Positions 1 through 8,527 are shown, counted from the stretch's first letter. The stretch is DNA of 64,000 bases from Chryseobacterium capnotolerans (GCF_021278965.1 NZ_CP065589.1:2361001-2425000); one strand, 5' to 3'. Made by a program: numbers and translations. Notes: generated from the letters alone by a model not told the origin.

Positions 1-740
1 TGCTTAGCAGCATATTGTACACATTTTCTGACGGAAATTGTCCCAAAACGAAGCGCAATCCCAAGATGAGTCGTACGATCCATAGCAGGAAAATCTCTAT
101 AATCACCATAGGAATCGATGATATCTCTATCCAATTTAGGTTCTGCCAGTTCAAGATCTGTTTTCTCAAATCCTATTTCTTTTAATGAAATAATTTCTGA
201 AGGTCCACTGTAACCTGCAAAGTGATCCCAGTTTGTAGTAACAGACTCTATATTTTTACAGTTTTCTTTCCATTTCTTGGAGTATGGAGTGAAAACAGTA
301 TAGGGAGAAAGATCATTTTTCAGAATATTATTTTTTTCAAATATCACCTGATCTTTAAAGTCCCTAAACTGAATATGGTATTTTAATAACAAATCGGCTA
401 TCTGCCGATCCCGCTTTATGGCTTGCGGTTCATAATCCCTATTGCAAAAAACTGTATCAATTATAAATTCTTCCGCTATTTTTTTAAACACATCCGTTGG
501 GTTTCCATAGTAGACATGAAGACCGCTGTTATGTTTCTTCAACTCTTTATGGATCTGTTGCAAAGCCTGATGAATATAATCTACCCTTCTATCATACTTA
601 TTCTGAAGCTGATTCAGTATTTCTGTATCAAAAATAAAAATGGGAATAACATTTCTCCCAGCATTTAGGGCATGGTGAAGCCCGATATTATCGTCCAGCC
701 TAAGGTCTCTCCTGAACCAAAAAATATTCACTCTATTCAT
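1..740 (-). CDS. phrB: Deoxyribodipyrimidine photo-lyase (5' part, runs off left edge)
   Basis: Light-driven repair of cyclobutane pyrimidine dimers, cytoplasmic and DNA-bound. Reading down from the ATG at 738-740 gives about 246 residues before the window ends. The N-terminus has the photolyase signature FWFRRDLRLDDN (residues 7-18), followed by the alpha/beta antenna-binding domain. Farther on are TVFTPYSKKWKE and the MDRTTHLGIALRFGTIS segment that enters the FAD-binding helical domain. No stop or frameshift is seen up to position 1. The catalytic tryptophans and most of the FAD pocket lie outside the window. A cryptochrome of the same superfamily is an alternative, but the N-terminus and linker look like class I CPD photolyase. 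A consensus -7 element sits about 44 bases upstream of the start. Confidence 0.93.
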   Translation of the reverse strand, partial: MNRVNIFWFRRDLRLDDNIGLHHALNAGRNVIPIFIFDTEILNQLQNKYDRRVDYIHQALQQIHKELKKHNSGLHVYYGNPTDVFKKIAEEFIIDTVFCNRDYEPQAIKRDRQIADLLLKYHIQFRDFKDQVIFEKNNILKNDLSPYTVFTPYSKKWKENCKNIESVTTNWDHFAGYSGPSEIISLKEIGFEKTDLELAEPKLDRDIIDSYGDYRDFPAMDRTTHLGIALRFGTISVRKCVQYAAK

Positions 741-1055
741 GACCTCTCTTTTAAAATATAAATATTTGCAATTAAAATAAATACAAATATACTATTTAAA
801 ACCAGTGAAAAGAATATTAATAAACTAATTTTAGATTAGAAATGAATAAAAGAAAATATATTCTGAATCTAAATGACGGATAAAAAAGCCAGAAATAGGT
901 GAAAAATTTATTTTAAAAGGCTTCCGGCATTGTATATAGGATACTAAAACAATATCATTTTAGCTTTTGATTTCTCTTGAAAACCTCACAATCATTAGCA
1001 TTTGTAAATAAGATTTACGAAATTTGCCTGCATTAAACGTACAGAACTCAGCGTA
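741..1055. other. Intergenic region between photolyase and small conserved protein
   Basis: A/T-rich spacer between divergent genes. Apart from the photolyase -7 element at 784-791 and a GAAATTTG sequence near 1019-1026 that resembles a degenerate -7 element for the gene at 1056, I see no gene, RNA or convincing hairpin. Confidence 0.5.
784..791 (-). promoter_or_regulatory. Flavobacterial -7 promoter element for the photolyase
   Basis: On the minus strand this reads TATATTTG, a full match to the Bacteroidota/flavobacterial -7 consensus TAnnTTTG, 44-51 bases upstream of the photolyase ATG. No good -33 TTG is seen at the expected distance, so this rests on the -7 element alone. Confidence 0.5.
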
Positions 1056-1289
1056 ATGGAAGAATTCGAACTCCCTGTAACCTATAAAGGAAAAGAAGAA
1101 CTTTTTAATGTAAAATTAGCCACCTTCACCTATGGTTATAAATTCTATGTAGATGTGAATGGTAACGAAATCGTTTTTGAACGCGATGATGAAGGTAATA
1201 TGCGGGCTATGATTCAGGATACCTCATCGGAGTCTAAGGTAGAAAGAGGGCTTATTGAGGCTATTATGGAAGTATTTAATACACTCTAA
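1056..1289 (+). CDS. Small conserved hypothetical protein (77 aa)
   Basis: I do not recognise a named domain. The protein is acidic, has no signal peptide or membrane segment, and looks like a compact beta-strand-rich cytosolic protein (for example KFYVDVNGNEIVFERDDEGN in the middle). A plausible promoter lies just upstream (GAAATTTG around 1019) and the coding sequence is clean, so it is probably real. It ends 4 bases inside the convergent AraC remnant (1286-1289 shared). Confidence 0.65.
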   Translation: MEEFELPVTYKGKEELFNVKLATFTYGYKFYVDVNGNEIVFERDDEGNMRAMIQDTSSESKVERGLIEAIMEVFNTL

Positions 1290-1565
1290 GCTACTTCTAG
1301 CCTATATGCTTTAAGACTTTTCCCTTTATGTCTTTTGAAGAATTTGTTGATATGGCTTTCATCGGCAAAACCAAACTCATCGGCAATTTCATGAACTCTT
1401 TTATCACTGAAACGTAATCTATGTTCTATTAAACGGATTTTATAGGAAGAGATATATTGCTGGATAGATTCATTGCACTGTTTACGGAAATAGCTTCCAA
1501 GATAAGTTGGAGATAATCCAAACTCATTGGCAATAGTTTCTACTTTCAGAAGTTTGGGTTGGCGT
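1286..1565 (-). pseudogene. AraC-family regulator remnant (C-terminal DNA-binding domain only)
   Basis: About 90 residues match the AraC/XylS helix-turn-helix domain: first HTH around VETIANEFGLSPTYLGSYF, linker YISSYKIRLIEHRL, second HTH around VHEIADEFGFADESHINKFF. The end closely resembles the complete AraC protein at 4539-5384. Upstream of about PKLLK the reading frame stays open but encodes only the antisense of the adjoining flavoprotein fragment. The N-terminal sensor domain, start codon and promoter are therefore missing. It was probably divergent from the flavoprotein now fused to it back to back, with one deletion removing both 5' ends. An open frame extends to 1759 but those residues are spurious. 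Confidence 0.8.
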
Positions 1566-2002
1566 ATATTTTTGGCTACCAACAAAGAATGGAACTGGAA
1601 CCTGACCTCGTAAAGGCCCTTGAAGATATTCAGTGGAGTGAGCATCAGATATGGATTCATCCTGTTTGGTGGCTGGGTATGCCCGCTGTAATGAAAGGTT
1701 TCTTTGATAGGGCATTTCTTCCCGGAATTGTTTTTAAAACGGATAAAAAAGGAAGCCATGAAGGATTACTCAATGCGAAATCAGCAAGGATCATTACCAC
1801 AGCTGGCGACCTATCTCTTAAATTATATGAAGATGAATACCTATCAAGCGGCCTTATTCAGCTAAAGAAAGGAATTTTGGAGTATTGTGGAGTTTCATCT
1901 GTTGAAAACCATTTTATTGGTCCTTTGTATGAATTAACGGAAAAGAACCGTGAACAATGGCTAGATACCATCACAGAACTTGCCATTACCGATTCTCTAT
2001 AA
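1559..2002 (+). pseudogene. NAD(P)H-dependent quinone-reductase-like flavoprotein, 5' end deleted
   Basis: The frame encodes the C-terminal two thirds of a flavodoxin-fold NAD(P)H dehydrogenase (quinone). Homology starts around FGYQQRMELEPDL (about base 1571) and includes the signature WIHPVWWLGMPAVMKGFFDRAFLPG (given here in two parts: WIHPVWWLGMPAV and MKGFFDRAFLPG), then the ARIITTAGD strand. The N-terminal Rossmann strand and flavin phosphate loop, normally the first 45-50 residues, are absent. The only possible start is a TTG at 1559 that lies in or next to the AraC remnant. The product would not bind FMN normally. The gene is read as a casualty of the same deletion that truncated the neighbouring AraC gene. 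Confidence 0.78.
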
Positions 2003-2005
2003 ACT

Positions 2006-2961
2006 TTAATAAACTTCAAATTCTTTACTGCCTTTAAGACGATAAAGGTAAAGGGTAATGTAAGTAACCTCTGCATTATCCTTCCCTTTTCTTTTGAAAT
2101 TGCCCCAAAGTGCTGATTTTTCATTATCAATCTTCTGCAAACATACGATTTTGCCATTGGCATAAAAAGTCATTTTATAATCTTCTATAGGCTTTATATC
2201 AAAAGATGAAATATCAGTTTTGGTTCTGAATACATATTCGTTCCATCTCTGCTTTATTTCTTCTGGTAATAAGTATAACTGTTGAGCCACTCTTTTTTCT
2301 CTGTTATAATAAATGTTAGCCAACGCACTCCAGGAACCGTTTATGTAGATATTTCTTATTTTATCATATTGAGTCAATACTTGCTGTTCAAGAGCTTGCA
2401 GCTTATCTTTATCGTCGGTAAGTAAAACCTCAGCATTATCAAGAGTTTTTATATCGTAAGGAATTTCAGCAAAGAAGGTGAATGCATCTTCAAATGCTTT
2501 GTTGTTTTCAATCCTTTTTTTAGAGGTTGAATATTTTCGTATCTCATCTTCTGCAGAATTCCCGGCTGTATTGATTGTTGATTTTACAATCTTCATCTGT
2601 ATTGCTGAGTTGGGAGAAAGTTCTGTATTTAAAATCTTCTTATCCTGATCAAACCCCGGAGTCATTTTAATCGTGATTTTTTGATTTCCCTTTTTAGTAA
2701 TCCATTCATTCAGTGGGAAATAAGAACCTGACAAACCACTGCCGGAATTGTCTTTGTATATTATAACAGGAATATCATTAATTAAAACTTCAAAAGAACA
2801 ATTATTGGTAGAGATATAAACACCATAATGAGGTTCATTATCTTTTTTTTGACTTCCCGATTGTTTACAGGGATATTTTGATGAGATCCGATAGATTCAT
2901 TTTTTTTCTCAGCATGAACTGACAGAGAAAATAGTAAACCTAATACAATATATTTTTTCAT
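2006..2961 (-). pseudogene. Exported hypothetical protein, frameshifted at a T8 tract
   Basis: The ATG at 2959-2961 begins a good signal peptide (MKKYIVLGLLFSLSVHA) followed by a polar segment. The frame then breaks, and the rest of the protein (about 300 aa in total) continues one frame over from DNEPHYGVYISTNNCSFEV through to the stop at 2006. Adding one base to the run of eight T (2843-2850, A8 on the coding strand) joins the two halves cleanly. The mature part is a beta-rich domain (YFPLNEWITKKGNQKITIKM) and a charged C-terminal domain. I do not recognise a family. This is one of many single-base indels in the window, so a sequence error is as likely as real inactivation or slippage. It ends 3 bases after the convergent flavoprotein remnant. 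Confidence 0.7.
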
Positions 2962-3145
2962 ATTTTTTGTTTTATCTCATATACAACCTTTGTAATGAGA
3001 TTTTTCACGATGATTAGTTCAATCTCTAAAAATAGGAATAATCATTTCCATATTATGATAAAAATAAGATATTTTTTTGACCGATGCATATGTATCAGAC
3101 AGTAATCTTACAGGTGATATCACAACGGAATACCCATACAATATA

Positions 3146-3910
3146 TTATTCAAAAACCACATAGTTTACTTTATCTACTCCGGTGTTCCCTGTTTTCTCA
3201 TGATAAGCATAGAGAACAAGTTCATAATTTCCTGGGGTATTAATCACATAATTTCCTTCAAATAGGTTCGTAGAAACCCATGACATATCAATATTCTTAA
3301 CGAATTTCCCATCTTTTTTAAGGATTCCTTTCACTTCAATCTCATCTGAGTTCCAAACTCCGCCTTTTTCAATGACGCAGCCACACATCATGACAATATT
3401 GGCCTGAAACAGGAAAGGTTTATCCTTAATGGTATTCAATGCAATATATTGATGTGTTCTTGGTTTTAAAATATCAATAATGTAACCGGGAATTTCAAGG
3501 ATAATACCTTCTCCTAAAATGTTTTTCCCTGGTATCAGCCATAGTTCCGTACTGACAACAGCCTGTGCCTGCTTACTGTTCAAAGGAGAAATAACTTCTA
3601 TCGTCACAAATGTAGGTTCGTCAATATCAACTGTAGCTACAAAGCCACCAGTCTGATCATCAGCAATTGAATTTCCTCTCACTTTAGGGGTTTTCATGAT
3701 CAGATCAGTGTTCCCGGTACTCCCGGTTGTTTTTCCTTCTGCTAAAATTCTTTGGTTTAATTTATTCCGGACAATGATATGAGCACCCCCCAATGAGCTT
3801 CCGATGAATTTGGCATCTTTAGCTTTTGCTCTTACCATCACTTTAGTTTCGGTAGCAGAAATCACAAGGTTAGAAAAAAATAACGCGGTAATGAGAAGAA
3901 GTGTTTTCAT
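3146..3910 (-). CDS. Exported protein of unknown function in a MarR operon
   Basis: 254 aa with an N-terminal signal peptide (MKTLLLITALFFSNLVISA), so periplasmic or surface. The mature protein looks like two beta-sandwich domains: an N-terminal one with a Gly/Ser/Thr-rich loop (EGKTTGSTGNT), and a C-terminal one starting at about residue 160 with the unusual cluster NIVMMCGCVIEKGG. The CxC pair might bind a metal or form a redox pair, but this is inference only. It lies 2 bases downstream of the MarR gene and is surely co-transcribed with it. The operator at 4435-4460 should control both. I know no named family for it. Confidence 0.75.
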   Translation of the reverse strand: MKTLLLITALFFSNLVISATETKVMVRAKAKDAKFIGSSLGGAHIIVRNKLNQRILAEGKTTGSTGNTDLIMKTPKVRGNSIADDQTGGFVATVDIDEPTFVTIEVISPLNSKQAQAVVSTELWLIPGKNILGEGIILEIPGYIIDILKPRTHQYIALNTIKDKPFLFQANIVMMCGCVIEKGGVWNSDEIEVKGILKKDGKFVKNIDMSWVSTNLFEGNYVINTPGNYELVLYAYHEKTGNTGVDKVNYVVFE

Positions 3911-3912
3911 GA

Positions 3913-4401
3913 TTATATTGTTTTTAAGTATTCCTGTTTGAAACGGTGGTGGAAAGATTCGTTTTTCAGTTCCTGATCTATGGTGTCAAGGTAAGAAAGG
4001 ATAGATAAATCTTCTGACAATAATTTTAGAATAGCTTTTTCACAGCTGTCCCAGATTTGTTCCAATTGTGGAAGCATTTCAATAGCTTTAGTAGATAATG
4101 AAATCATCTGTTTGCGTTTGTCTTCATTATCCTTTTGAATGATCAGGTATCCTTTTTCTGTCATTTTTTTTACAATAACCACTACTGATGGATGAGAATA
4201 CCCCAATGGTTCTGCAATATCTGTAATAGAAATCTCCCCTTTCTTCTGAAGCAGCTTAAAAATGAGATACCAGTTAGGTTCTACATCAATGCCAAACTCT
4301 TTATAAAATTTCCTTACATCATGAGACATCCGGTCACTGATTCTTTTTAACCTGCTATCTAATGCTTTGTATCCCAATTCTTTAATAAAGTCAAAATCCA
4401 T
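3913..4401 (-). CDS. MarR-family transcriptional regulator
   Basis: 162 aa, normal length for MarR. The winged helix-turn-helix is visible at about residues 50-105: ITDIAEPLGYSHPSVVVIVKKMTEKGYL, whose recognition helix is SHPSVVVIVKKM, followed by the wing with basic residues DNEDKRKQMISLS. These proteins bind palindromes as dimers and usually repress themselves and adjacent genes until a ligand binds. Here the promoter region holds two overlapping palindromic sites, 34 bases upstream of the start, and the exported protein at 3146-3910 follows after 2 bases. Autorepression of this two-gene operon is the natural reading. Confidence 0.9.
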   Translation of the reverse strand: MDFDFIKELGYKALDSRLKRISDRMSHDVRKFYKEFGIDVEPNWYLIFKLLQKKGEISITDIAEPLGYSHPSVVVIVKKMTEKGYLIIQKDNEDKRKQMISLSTKAIEMLPQLEQIWDSCEKAILKLLSEDLSILSYLDTIDQELKNESFHHRFKQEYLKTI

Positions 4402-4434
4402 TTTAAAAATCTTTGATGTAAATATATAAAAAAA

Positions 4435-4460
4435 TATAGTTGACTATATAGTTCGCTATA
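4435..4460. promoter_or_regulatory. Probable MarR operator, two tandem palindromes
   Basis: TATAGTTGACTATA (4435-4448) has perfect 6-base arms around a 2-base centre. A second copy, TATAGTTCGCTATA (4447-4460), follows 12 bases later and overlaps it by two bases. The pair lies just upstream of the MarR start and next to a TATATTTA sequence resembling a -7 element on the minus strand. It fits a dimer-bound autoregulatory operator. Binding by this MarR is inference. Confidence 0.65.
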
Positions 4461-4538
4461 TTAATTTTAGAAAAAGATTTAAACATTAATAAATCAACGG
4501 TTTACAAAAACAGAAATAAATTTTATTACTGTAATTTG

Positions 4539-5384
4539 TTATCTGTTCTTCTTCCTGTATTCACCTGGAGTAATGCCTCTATACTTTTTAAAGAGCTTGG
4601 AAAGGTGGCTTTCATCACTGAATTGCAGCTCATAAGCAATCTCACTTAGCCTTATGCTGCTGTATTTCAAATAGGTTTCTACCAGTTTAAGTCGATAATC
4701 CAGTAAGTAATCCTGATAGGAAACTCCGGTCTGTTGTTTAAAGTACTCTCCGAAATAATTTCCCGAAATCCCAAAATGGTCTGCAATGGTCTGGATTCCG
4801 GTCTTTTCTCTATCTTTTATATGCTTTTGAATGTAAGCAATGATCTTCATAATGGAAAAGGCCTTTTTATTCTCCTGTAAATCTGAAGTTTCACTCTGAA
4901 TGATATTTCTGGCAATAAGATTAAGTAAAATTGAAATACAATTACGGATCACAAGATAATCTTCTGCTTTATTCCCGAATTCATAAGCAATCTGCTGAAT
5001 AAGGGTCTTTGCAAAATCTTCATCATTTTTATTACGGAATACACAGCCGGCACGGGCATGATAATTATTACTGATATATTGAAGTTTATACAGATTTTCA
5101 CAACTTTCAATACGGTCTGCTTCCAGACGAATCTTATCGATAAACGCAATGGGACATTCTATACTGATCAAATCAGCATTATCACTTTCAAAGCGATAGG
5201 ATTCCTGCTGGGGAATAATAAAAAGTTTTCCTTCCGTAAAATCAATATAACGGTCATCATAAAGCAGCTTTCCTTTTCCCTTTACAATGTATACAAATGA
5301 AAGAAAAACTGCTGTTTTAAAAACTGCCTCTCCTTTAAGTTTTATTTCTTTTACTGTAATTCCTTCGAGATGAATCCCTTTCAT
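4539..5384 (-). CDS. AraC-family transcriptional regulator
   Basis: 281 aa. Residues 1-150 form a cupin-like sensor (FVYIVKGKGKLLYDDRYIDF, LFIIPQQESYRFES). Residues about 185-281 are the two-HTH AraC domain (GIQTIADHFGISGNYFGEYF and IRLSEIAYELQFSDESHLSK, ending TPGEYRKKNR). The gene is divergent from the MFS drug-type exporter at 5459 with only 74 bases between them, the classic layout of a local activator and its target. The ligand cannot be inferred. Its DNA-binding domain is close to the AraC remnant at 1286-1565, so the two may be paralogues. Confidence 0.9.
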   Translation of the reverse strand: MKGIHLEGITVKEIKLKGEAVFKTAVFLSFVYIVKGKGKLLYDDRYIDFTEGKLFIIPQQESYRFESDNADLISIECPIAFIDKIRLEADRIESCENLYKLQYISNNYHARAGCVFRNKNDEDFAKTLIQQIAYEFGNKAEDYLVIRNCISILLNLIARNIIQSETSDLQENKKAFSIMKIIAYIQKHIKDREKTGIQTIADHFGISGNYFGEYFKQQTGVSYQDYLLDYRLKLVETYLKYSSIRLSEIAYELQFSDESHLSKLFKKYRGITPGEYRKKNR

Positions 5385-5438
5385 GTATGCACACTATATT
5401 TTCCTCCAAAAGTACAATTTTACCATAACATAAGGAGG

Positions 5439-5446
5439 TTATTTTT
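5439..5446 (+). promoter_or_regulatory. -7 promoter element for the MFS exporter
   Basis: TATTTTTG matches TAnnTTTG and ends 12 bases before the ATG at 5459, implying a very short leader. No clear -33 TTG is present, as expected if an activator such as the divergent AraC protein is needed. Confidence 0.5.
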
Positions 5447-5458
5447 GCATAAAAAAAT

Positions 5459-6838
5459 ATGAACACTTATCCGAAACGATGGCATGCCCTCAATTTTCTG
5501 ATGGCCGGAGCCTTCCTTTCACCCCTGGATTACTTTATTGTGAATATGGCCTTACCTTCCATAAAAAATGCTTTCAAAGCCAGTGACCACCAGTTACAAA
5601 TGGTTATTGCTATTTATGGACTTACCTATGGAGCCTTAGTAGTATGTGGCGGCAGGCTGGGTGATCTCTATGGACGAAAGAAAATTTTCACATTGGGATT
5701 ATATACTTTTTTATTATCTTCTTTGGCCTGTGCTTTTTCTCCTACCGTTACATGGCTTATTATAGCAAGATTATTCCAGGGAGTTGGGGCTTCATTACTT
5801 GCTCCACAGGTTCTGGCTTCCATAAAAGTATTATTCAGCAGCCAGGAACAGCCAAAAGCAGTAAGCCTTTTCAGTTCAGTATTTGGCTTAGCTTCTGTCG
5901 TAGGGCAATTACTTGGAGGGTTCCTTCTCAGCATGCATTGGGAATATTTTTCATGGGAACTGGTGTTTCTCGTGAATGTTCCTGTCACGATCATTTGTAT
6001 TGCCGGGATTCATTTTACAATGGACAACAGTCACAAAGAATCTAAGTCTGGAATTGACTTTAAAGGGGCATTATTACTGATTCTCGCTTTGCTCATGCTG
6101 ATATGTCCTCTTATTTTCGGGCAGAAATACCAATGGGCATGGTGGATATTTGCAGTGATGCTATCAGGCGTATCTCTAATGATTATTTTCTTTAGATACG
6201 AAATGTATCTGCTAAAAAACAACCGTTCGGTACTTATAGATCCTACACTCCTTCAATACAAACCTTTTGCATTGAGCCTTCTCATTCTCTTTTTTTACAA
6301 TTTCACTTCAGGTCTCTTCATTTGTTACCCTTACTATCTCCAGGAGTTTCTTCACCAGAGCTCCATACAGACTGGACTCGCTATTGTCCCTTACGGAATT
6401 GCTTTTTTCCTGGGACCATTGATGGTATCTAAAATAAAACGGTCTTCCCATACCCTGATTTATATTGGTCTAGGATTATTAATGGGAGGGTTTATCTTTA
6501 GTGCATTGTGTTTTTATTTACAGCAAAAACCTTCTTTCATCACAAATATTACTTTGTTTATAGCGGGTTTGGGACATGGGACTATTATGCCGGTGATGAT
6601 GCGGACGGCCATTACTTTTACCAGCAAAGAAAAGGCTGGCCAGGCTTCAGGCCTGATAAGTATCGGAATACAAGTAGGAAGTGTAACCGGAGGCGCCGTA
6701 ATTGGAACCTTATTTTTTAATCTGATTGAAATACTGGGTTTTCCAAAGGCCTTTGCTATATCCATCTTTATGATTGGAGCCGTTCAGGTAATAGGGATAT
6801 TAATCAGCAGCAGATTACGTCAATATAGTAACACCTAA
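5459..6838 (+). CDS. MFS transporter, DHA2 drug-efflux type
   Basis: 459 aa inner-membrane proton antiporter with about 14 predicted membrane segments, as in the DHA2 (EmrB/QacA-like) subfamily. Family marks: FLSPLDYFIVNMALPSI in TM1 (motif D1-like LDxxIVNxALP), the loop 2-3 motif GGRLGDLYGRKK (motif A), RLFQGVGASLLAPQ (motif B region), and VFGLASVVGQLLGGFL (motif C, antiporter). The substrate is unknown. It is divergent from an AraC regulator and followed after 28 bases by a SnoaL-like protein, probably the same transcript. Confidence 0.92.
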   Translation: MNTYPKRWHALNFLMAGAFLSPLDYFIVNMALPSIKNAFKASDHQLQMVIAIYGLTYGALVVCGGRLGDLYGRKKIFTLGLYTFLLSSLACAFSPTVTWLIIARLFQGVGASLLAPQVLASIKVLFSSQEQPKAVSLFSSVFGLASVVGQLLGGFLLSMHWEYFSWELVFLVNVPVTIICIAGIHFTMDNSHKESKSGIDFKGALLLILALLMLICPLIFGQKYQWAWWIFAVMLSGVSLMIIFFRYEMYLLKNNRSVLIDPTLLQYKPFALSLLILFFYNFTSGLFICYPYYLQEFLHQSSIQTGLAIVPYGIAFFLGPLMVSKIKRSSHTLIYIGLGLLMGGFIFSALCFYLQQKPSFITNITLFIAGLGHGTIMPVMMRTAITFTSKEKAGQASGLISIGIQVGSVTGGAVIGTLFFNLIEILGFPKAFAISIFMIGAVQVIGILISSRLRQYSNT

Positions 6839-6866
6839 TTTTTATCAATAATAAATTTTTAATCTC

Positions 6867-7256
6867 ATGAATAACAAAGAAAAAATCACTAAAGAATTAA
6901 AAGATTTCTGTGAAAATATCGAAAAATGGTTTCAGGGGAATGAGAAGGATGCGAATGCTTTATCAAGAAAGATCCTTTCCGGATTCTCTCCTGAATTCAA
7001 TATGATTAATGGAGACGGAAATCCTATTAGCCTAAACCTATTTTCAGAATGGCTTCCTACTGTTTTTGGGAAATTCCCAGATCGTAGTATACAGATCGAA
7101 AATGTAGAAATTCATTGTTCTGAGTATCATGGTCTGGCTACTTATACTGAAATTCAGATTACAGAAGGGATCATAAACCAACGAAAGGGCTCAGCCGTTT
7201 TCTTTTTTAAAGAAGAGAAAGCTTTATGGTTCCATCTGGTAGAAACCTGGATATAA
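6867..7256 (+). CDS. SnoaL/NTF2-like fold protein (DUF4440-like)
   Basis: 129 aa, no signal peptide. The pattern of a long N-terminal helix, conserved middle and C-terminal strands ending GSAVFFFKEEKALWFHLVETWI resembles the cone-shaped NTF2/SnoaL-like fold. Members bind small hydrophobic ligands or act as small enzymes; no catalytic residues can be assigned here. It lies 28 bases after the MFS exporter and before a strong terminator, so it probably forms an operon with it. Confidence 0.6.
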   Translation: MNNKEKITKELKDFCENIEKWFQGNEKDANALSRKILSGFSPEFNMINGDGNPISLNLFSEWLPTVFGKFPDRSIQIENVEIHCSEYHGLATYTEIQITEGIINQRKGSAVFFFKEEKALWFHLVETWI

Positions 7257-7263
7257 AGGTAAG

Positions 7264-7286
7264 CGGACTGTTTTTTCAACAGTCCG
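7264..7286. terminator. Intrinsic terminator between convergent genes
   Basis: Perfect 9-bp stem CGGACTGTT / AACAGTCCG with a 5-base loop, followed by TTCTATTTTT on the plus strand. It closes the MFS/SnoaL transcript ahead of the convergent MFS gene at 7305-8465. Confidence 0.85.
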
Positions 7287-7304
7287 TTCTATTTTTAACA
7301 ATAA

Positions 7305-8465
7305 TTATTTATCCTTTCGAAATACCTTCATTTTTCCAGCCATCATACTCAATAGAATTCCAAAACAGGCAAAAAGTCCGAAAGAATATCTTAAATCAAA
7401 ACTTTCTGCAACATATCCAATCAAAGGCGGTCCAATCAGAAAGCCTAAGAATGAAATACTGGACACGAATGACAAGGCTATACTTGGGGCAACCGTATTG
7501 ACTTTCCCAATGGTACTGTATACTGATGGTACACTTAAAGAAGCTCCAAGCCCAATAATCATAAAGGCAATAATACAAATCCATAACTCAGGAAAGAAAA
7601 CGCTCAGGAAAAGGCCGAAACTCATCAGGATTCCACAGAACTGCAATACGGTTCTTTTTCCCAGCCTTTCAATGATCCTATTTCCAATAAACCGTCCTAA
7701 AGTCATCATTAAGATAAAACTTGTATACCCCAATATCACAAGACTTTTCGGTGCTTTTACAATCGTTTGAAAATACACTCCACTCCAGTCAAACATAGCT
7801 CCTTCAATCGCCATACTTAGAAATCCAATGATTCCTAATCCAACCAATGTTGGATTTACAGATTTAAAAATGGATTGCGTTTGCGGCTGAACTTTATGAA
7901 TAATGTTGGTAAGGTTGCTCCTGCTATACATCCAGATCAGAGTGACGAGAATGAAAGTCAGCACAAAGTGATGAAAAGTTTCTATATGCAGATTAATCGT
8001 AAGCATTCCTACAAGCGCCCCTATCAATCCTGCAAAACACCAGGCTCCATGATAAGAAGATAACAGTGTTCTTTTGGTGATGGATTCTATTTCAATAGCC
8101 TGTGTATTGATTGCAATATTACACAGATTTCCTGTTACTCCAAAGAAAAACAGAACAGCTGCTAAAATCCAGTAAGACGGAGAAAGCCCTATCAGTAAAA
8201 GAAAGCCCGGGTACAGTAGGAAACAGCTTTTAATCATCGTACTGCTTCCATATCTGCTGATTAATTTCCCGGATAACATCATGGTAGAAAGCTGACCTAT
8301 CGGCATCAGAAGCAAAAGGGTTCCAAGCTGGGCTTCATTGATAGAAAGGGCATCTTTAATAATGGGAATCCGGCTGGCCCATGACGAGAAAACAAGCCCG
8401 TGGGCAAAGAAAAGTAAAAAACAGGCCGTAGGCATTTTTGCATTGAATGATTCTCTATCGTGCAT
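7305..8465 (-). CDS. MFS transporter, YbjJ-like
   Basis: 386 aa with about 12 membrane segments. The N-terminus FFAHGLVFSSWASRIPIIKDAL is typical of the YbjJ/FucP-like MFS group, and the loop 2-3 motif is reduced to SGKLISRYGSS. C-terminal half TM segments such as IGLGASLSVPSVYSTIGK are normal. The substrate is unknown. It is divergent from the AraC gene at 8658, and a 21-bp-spaced direct repeat lies in the shared 192-base promoter region, so local AraC control is likely. Confidence 0.88.
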   Translation of the reverse strand: MHDRESFNAKMPTACFLLFFAHGLVFSSWASRIPIIKDALSINEAQLGTLLLLMPIGQLSTMMLSGKLISRYGSSTMIKSCFLLYPGFLLLIGLSPSYWILAAVLFFFGVTGNLCNIAINTQAIEIESITKRTLLSSYHGAWCFAGLIGALVGMLTINLHIETFHHFVLTFILVTLIWMYSRSNLTNIIHKVQPQTQSIFKSVNPTLVGLGIIGFLSMAIEGAMFDWSGVYFQTIVKAPKSLVILGYTSFILMMTLGRFIGNRIIERLGKRTVLQFCGILMSFGLFLSVFFPELWICIIAFMIIGLGASLSVPSVYSTIGKVNTVAPSIALSFVSSISFLGFLIGPPLIGYVAESFDLRYSFGLFACFGILLSMMAGKMKVFRKDK

Positions 8466-8527
8466 TAAAACAGTGTTTGATTAAAATTTCCGTTTGCGAA
8501 GTTAGCAACACTTAACGAATAAAATAC

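Noticed and set aside
423..668. Plus-strand open frame of 81 codons
   Set aside because: It is the complement of the photolyase coding region; no family resemblance.
5403..5437. CCTCC/GGAGG inverted motif between AraC and MFS as an operator
   Set aside because: Only five matching bases per arm; the GGAGG may be chance. No 21-base direct repeat is seen there as at the two other AraC loci.
5431..5437. AAGGAGG as a ribosome binding site for the MFS gene
   Set aside because: It lies upstream of the -7 element, 22 bases before the ATG, so it would not be in the mRNA at a useful distance; Bacteroidota rarely use such sites.
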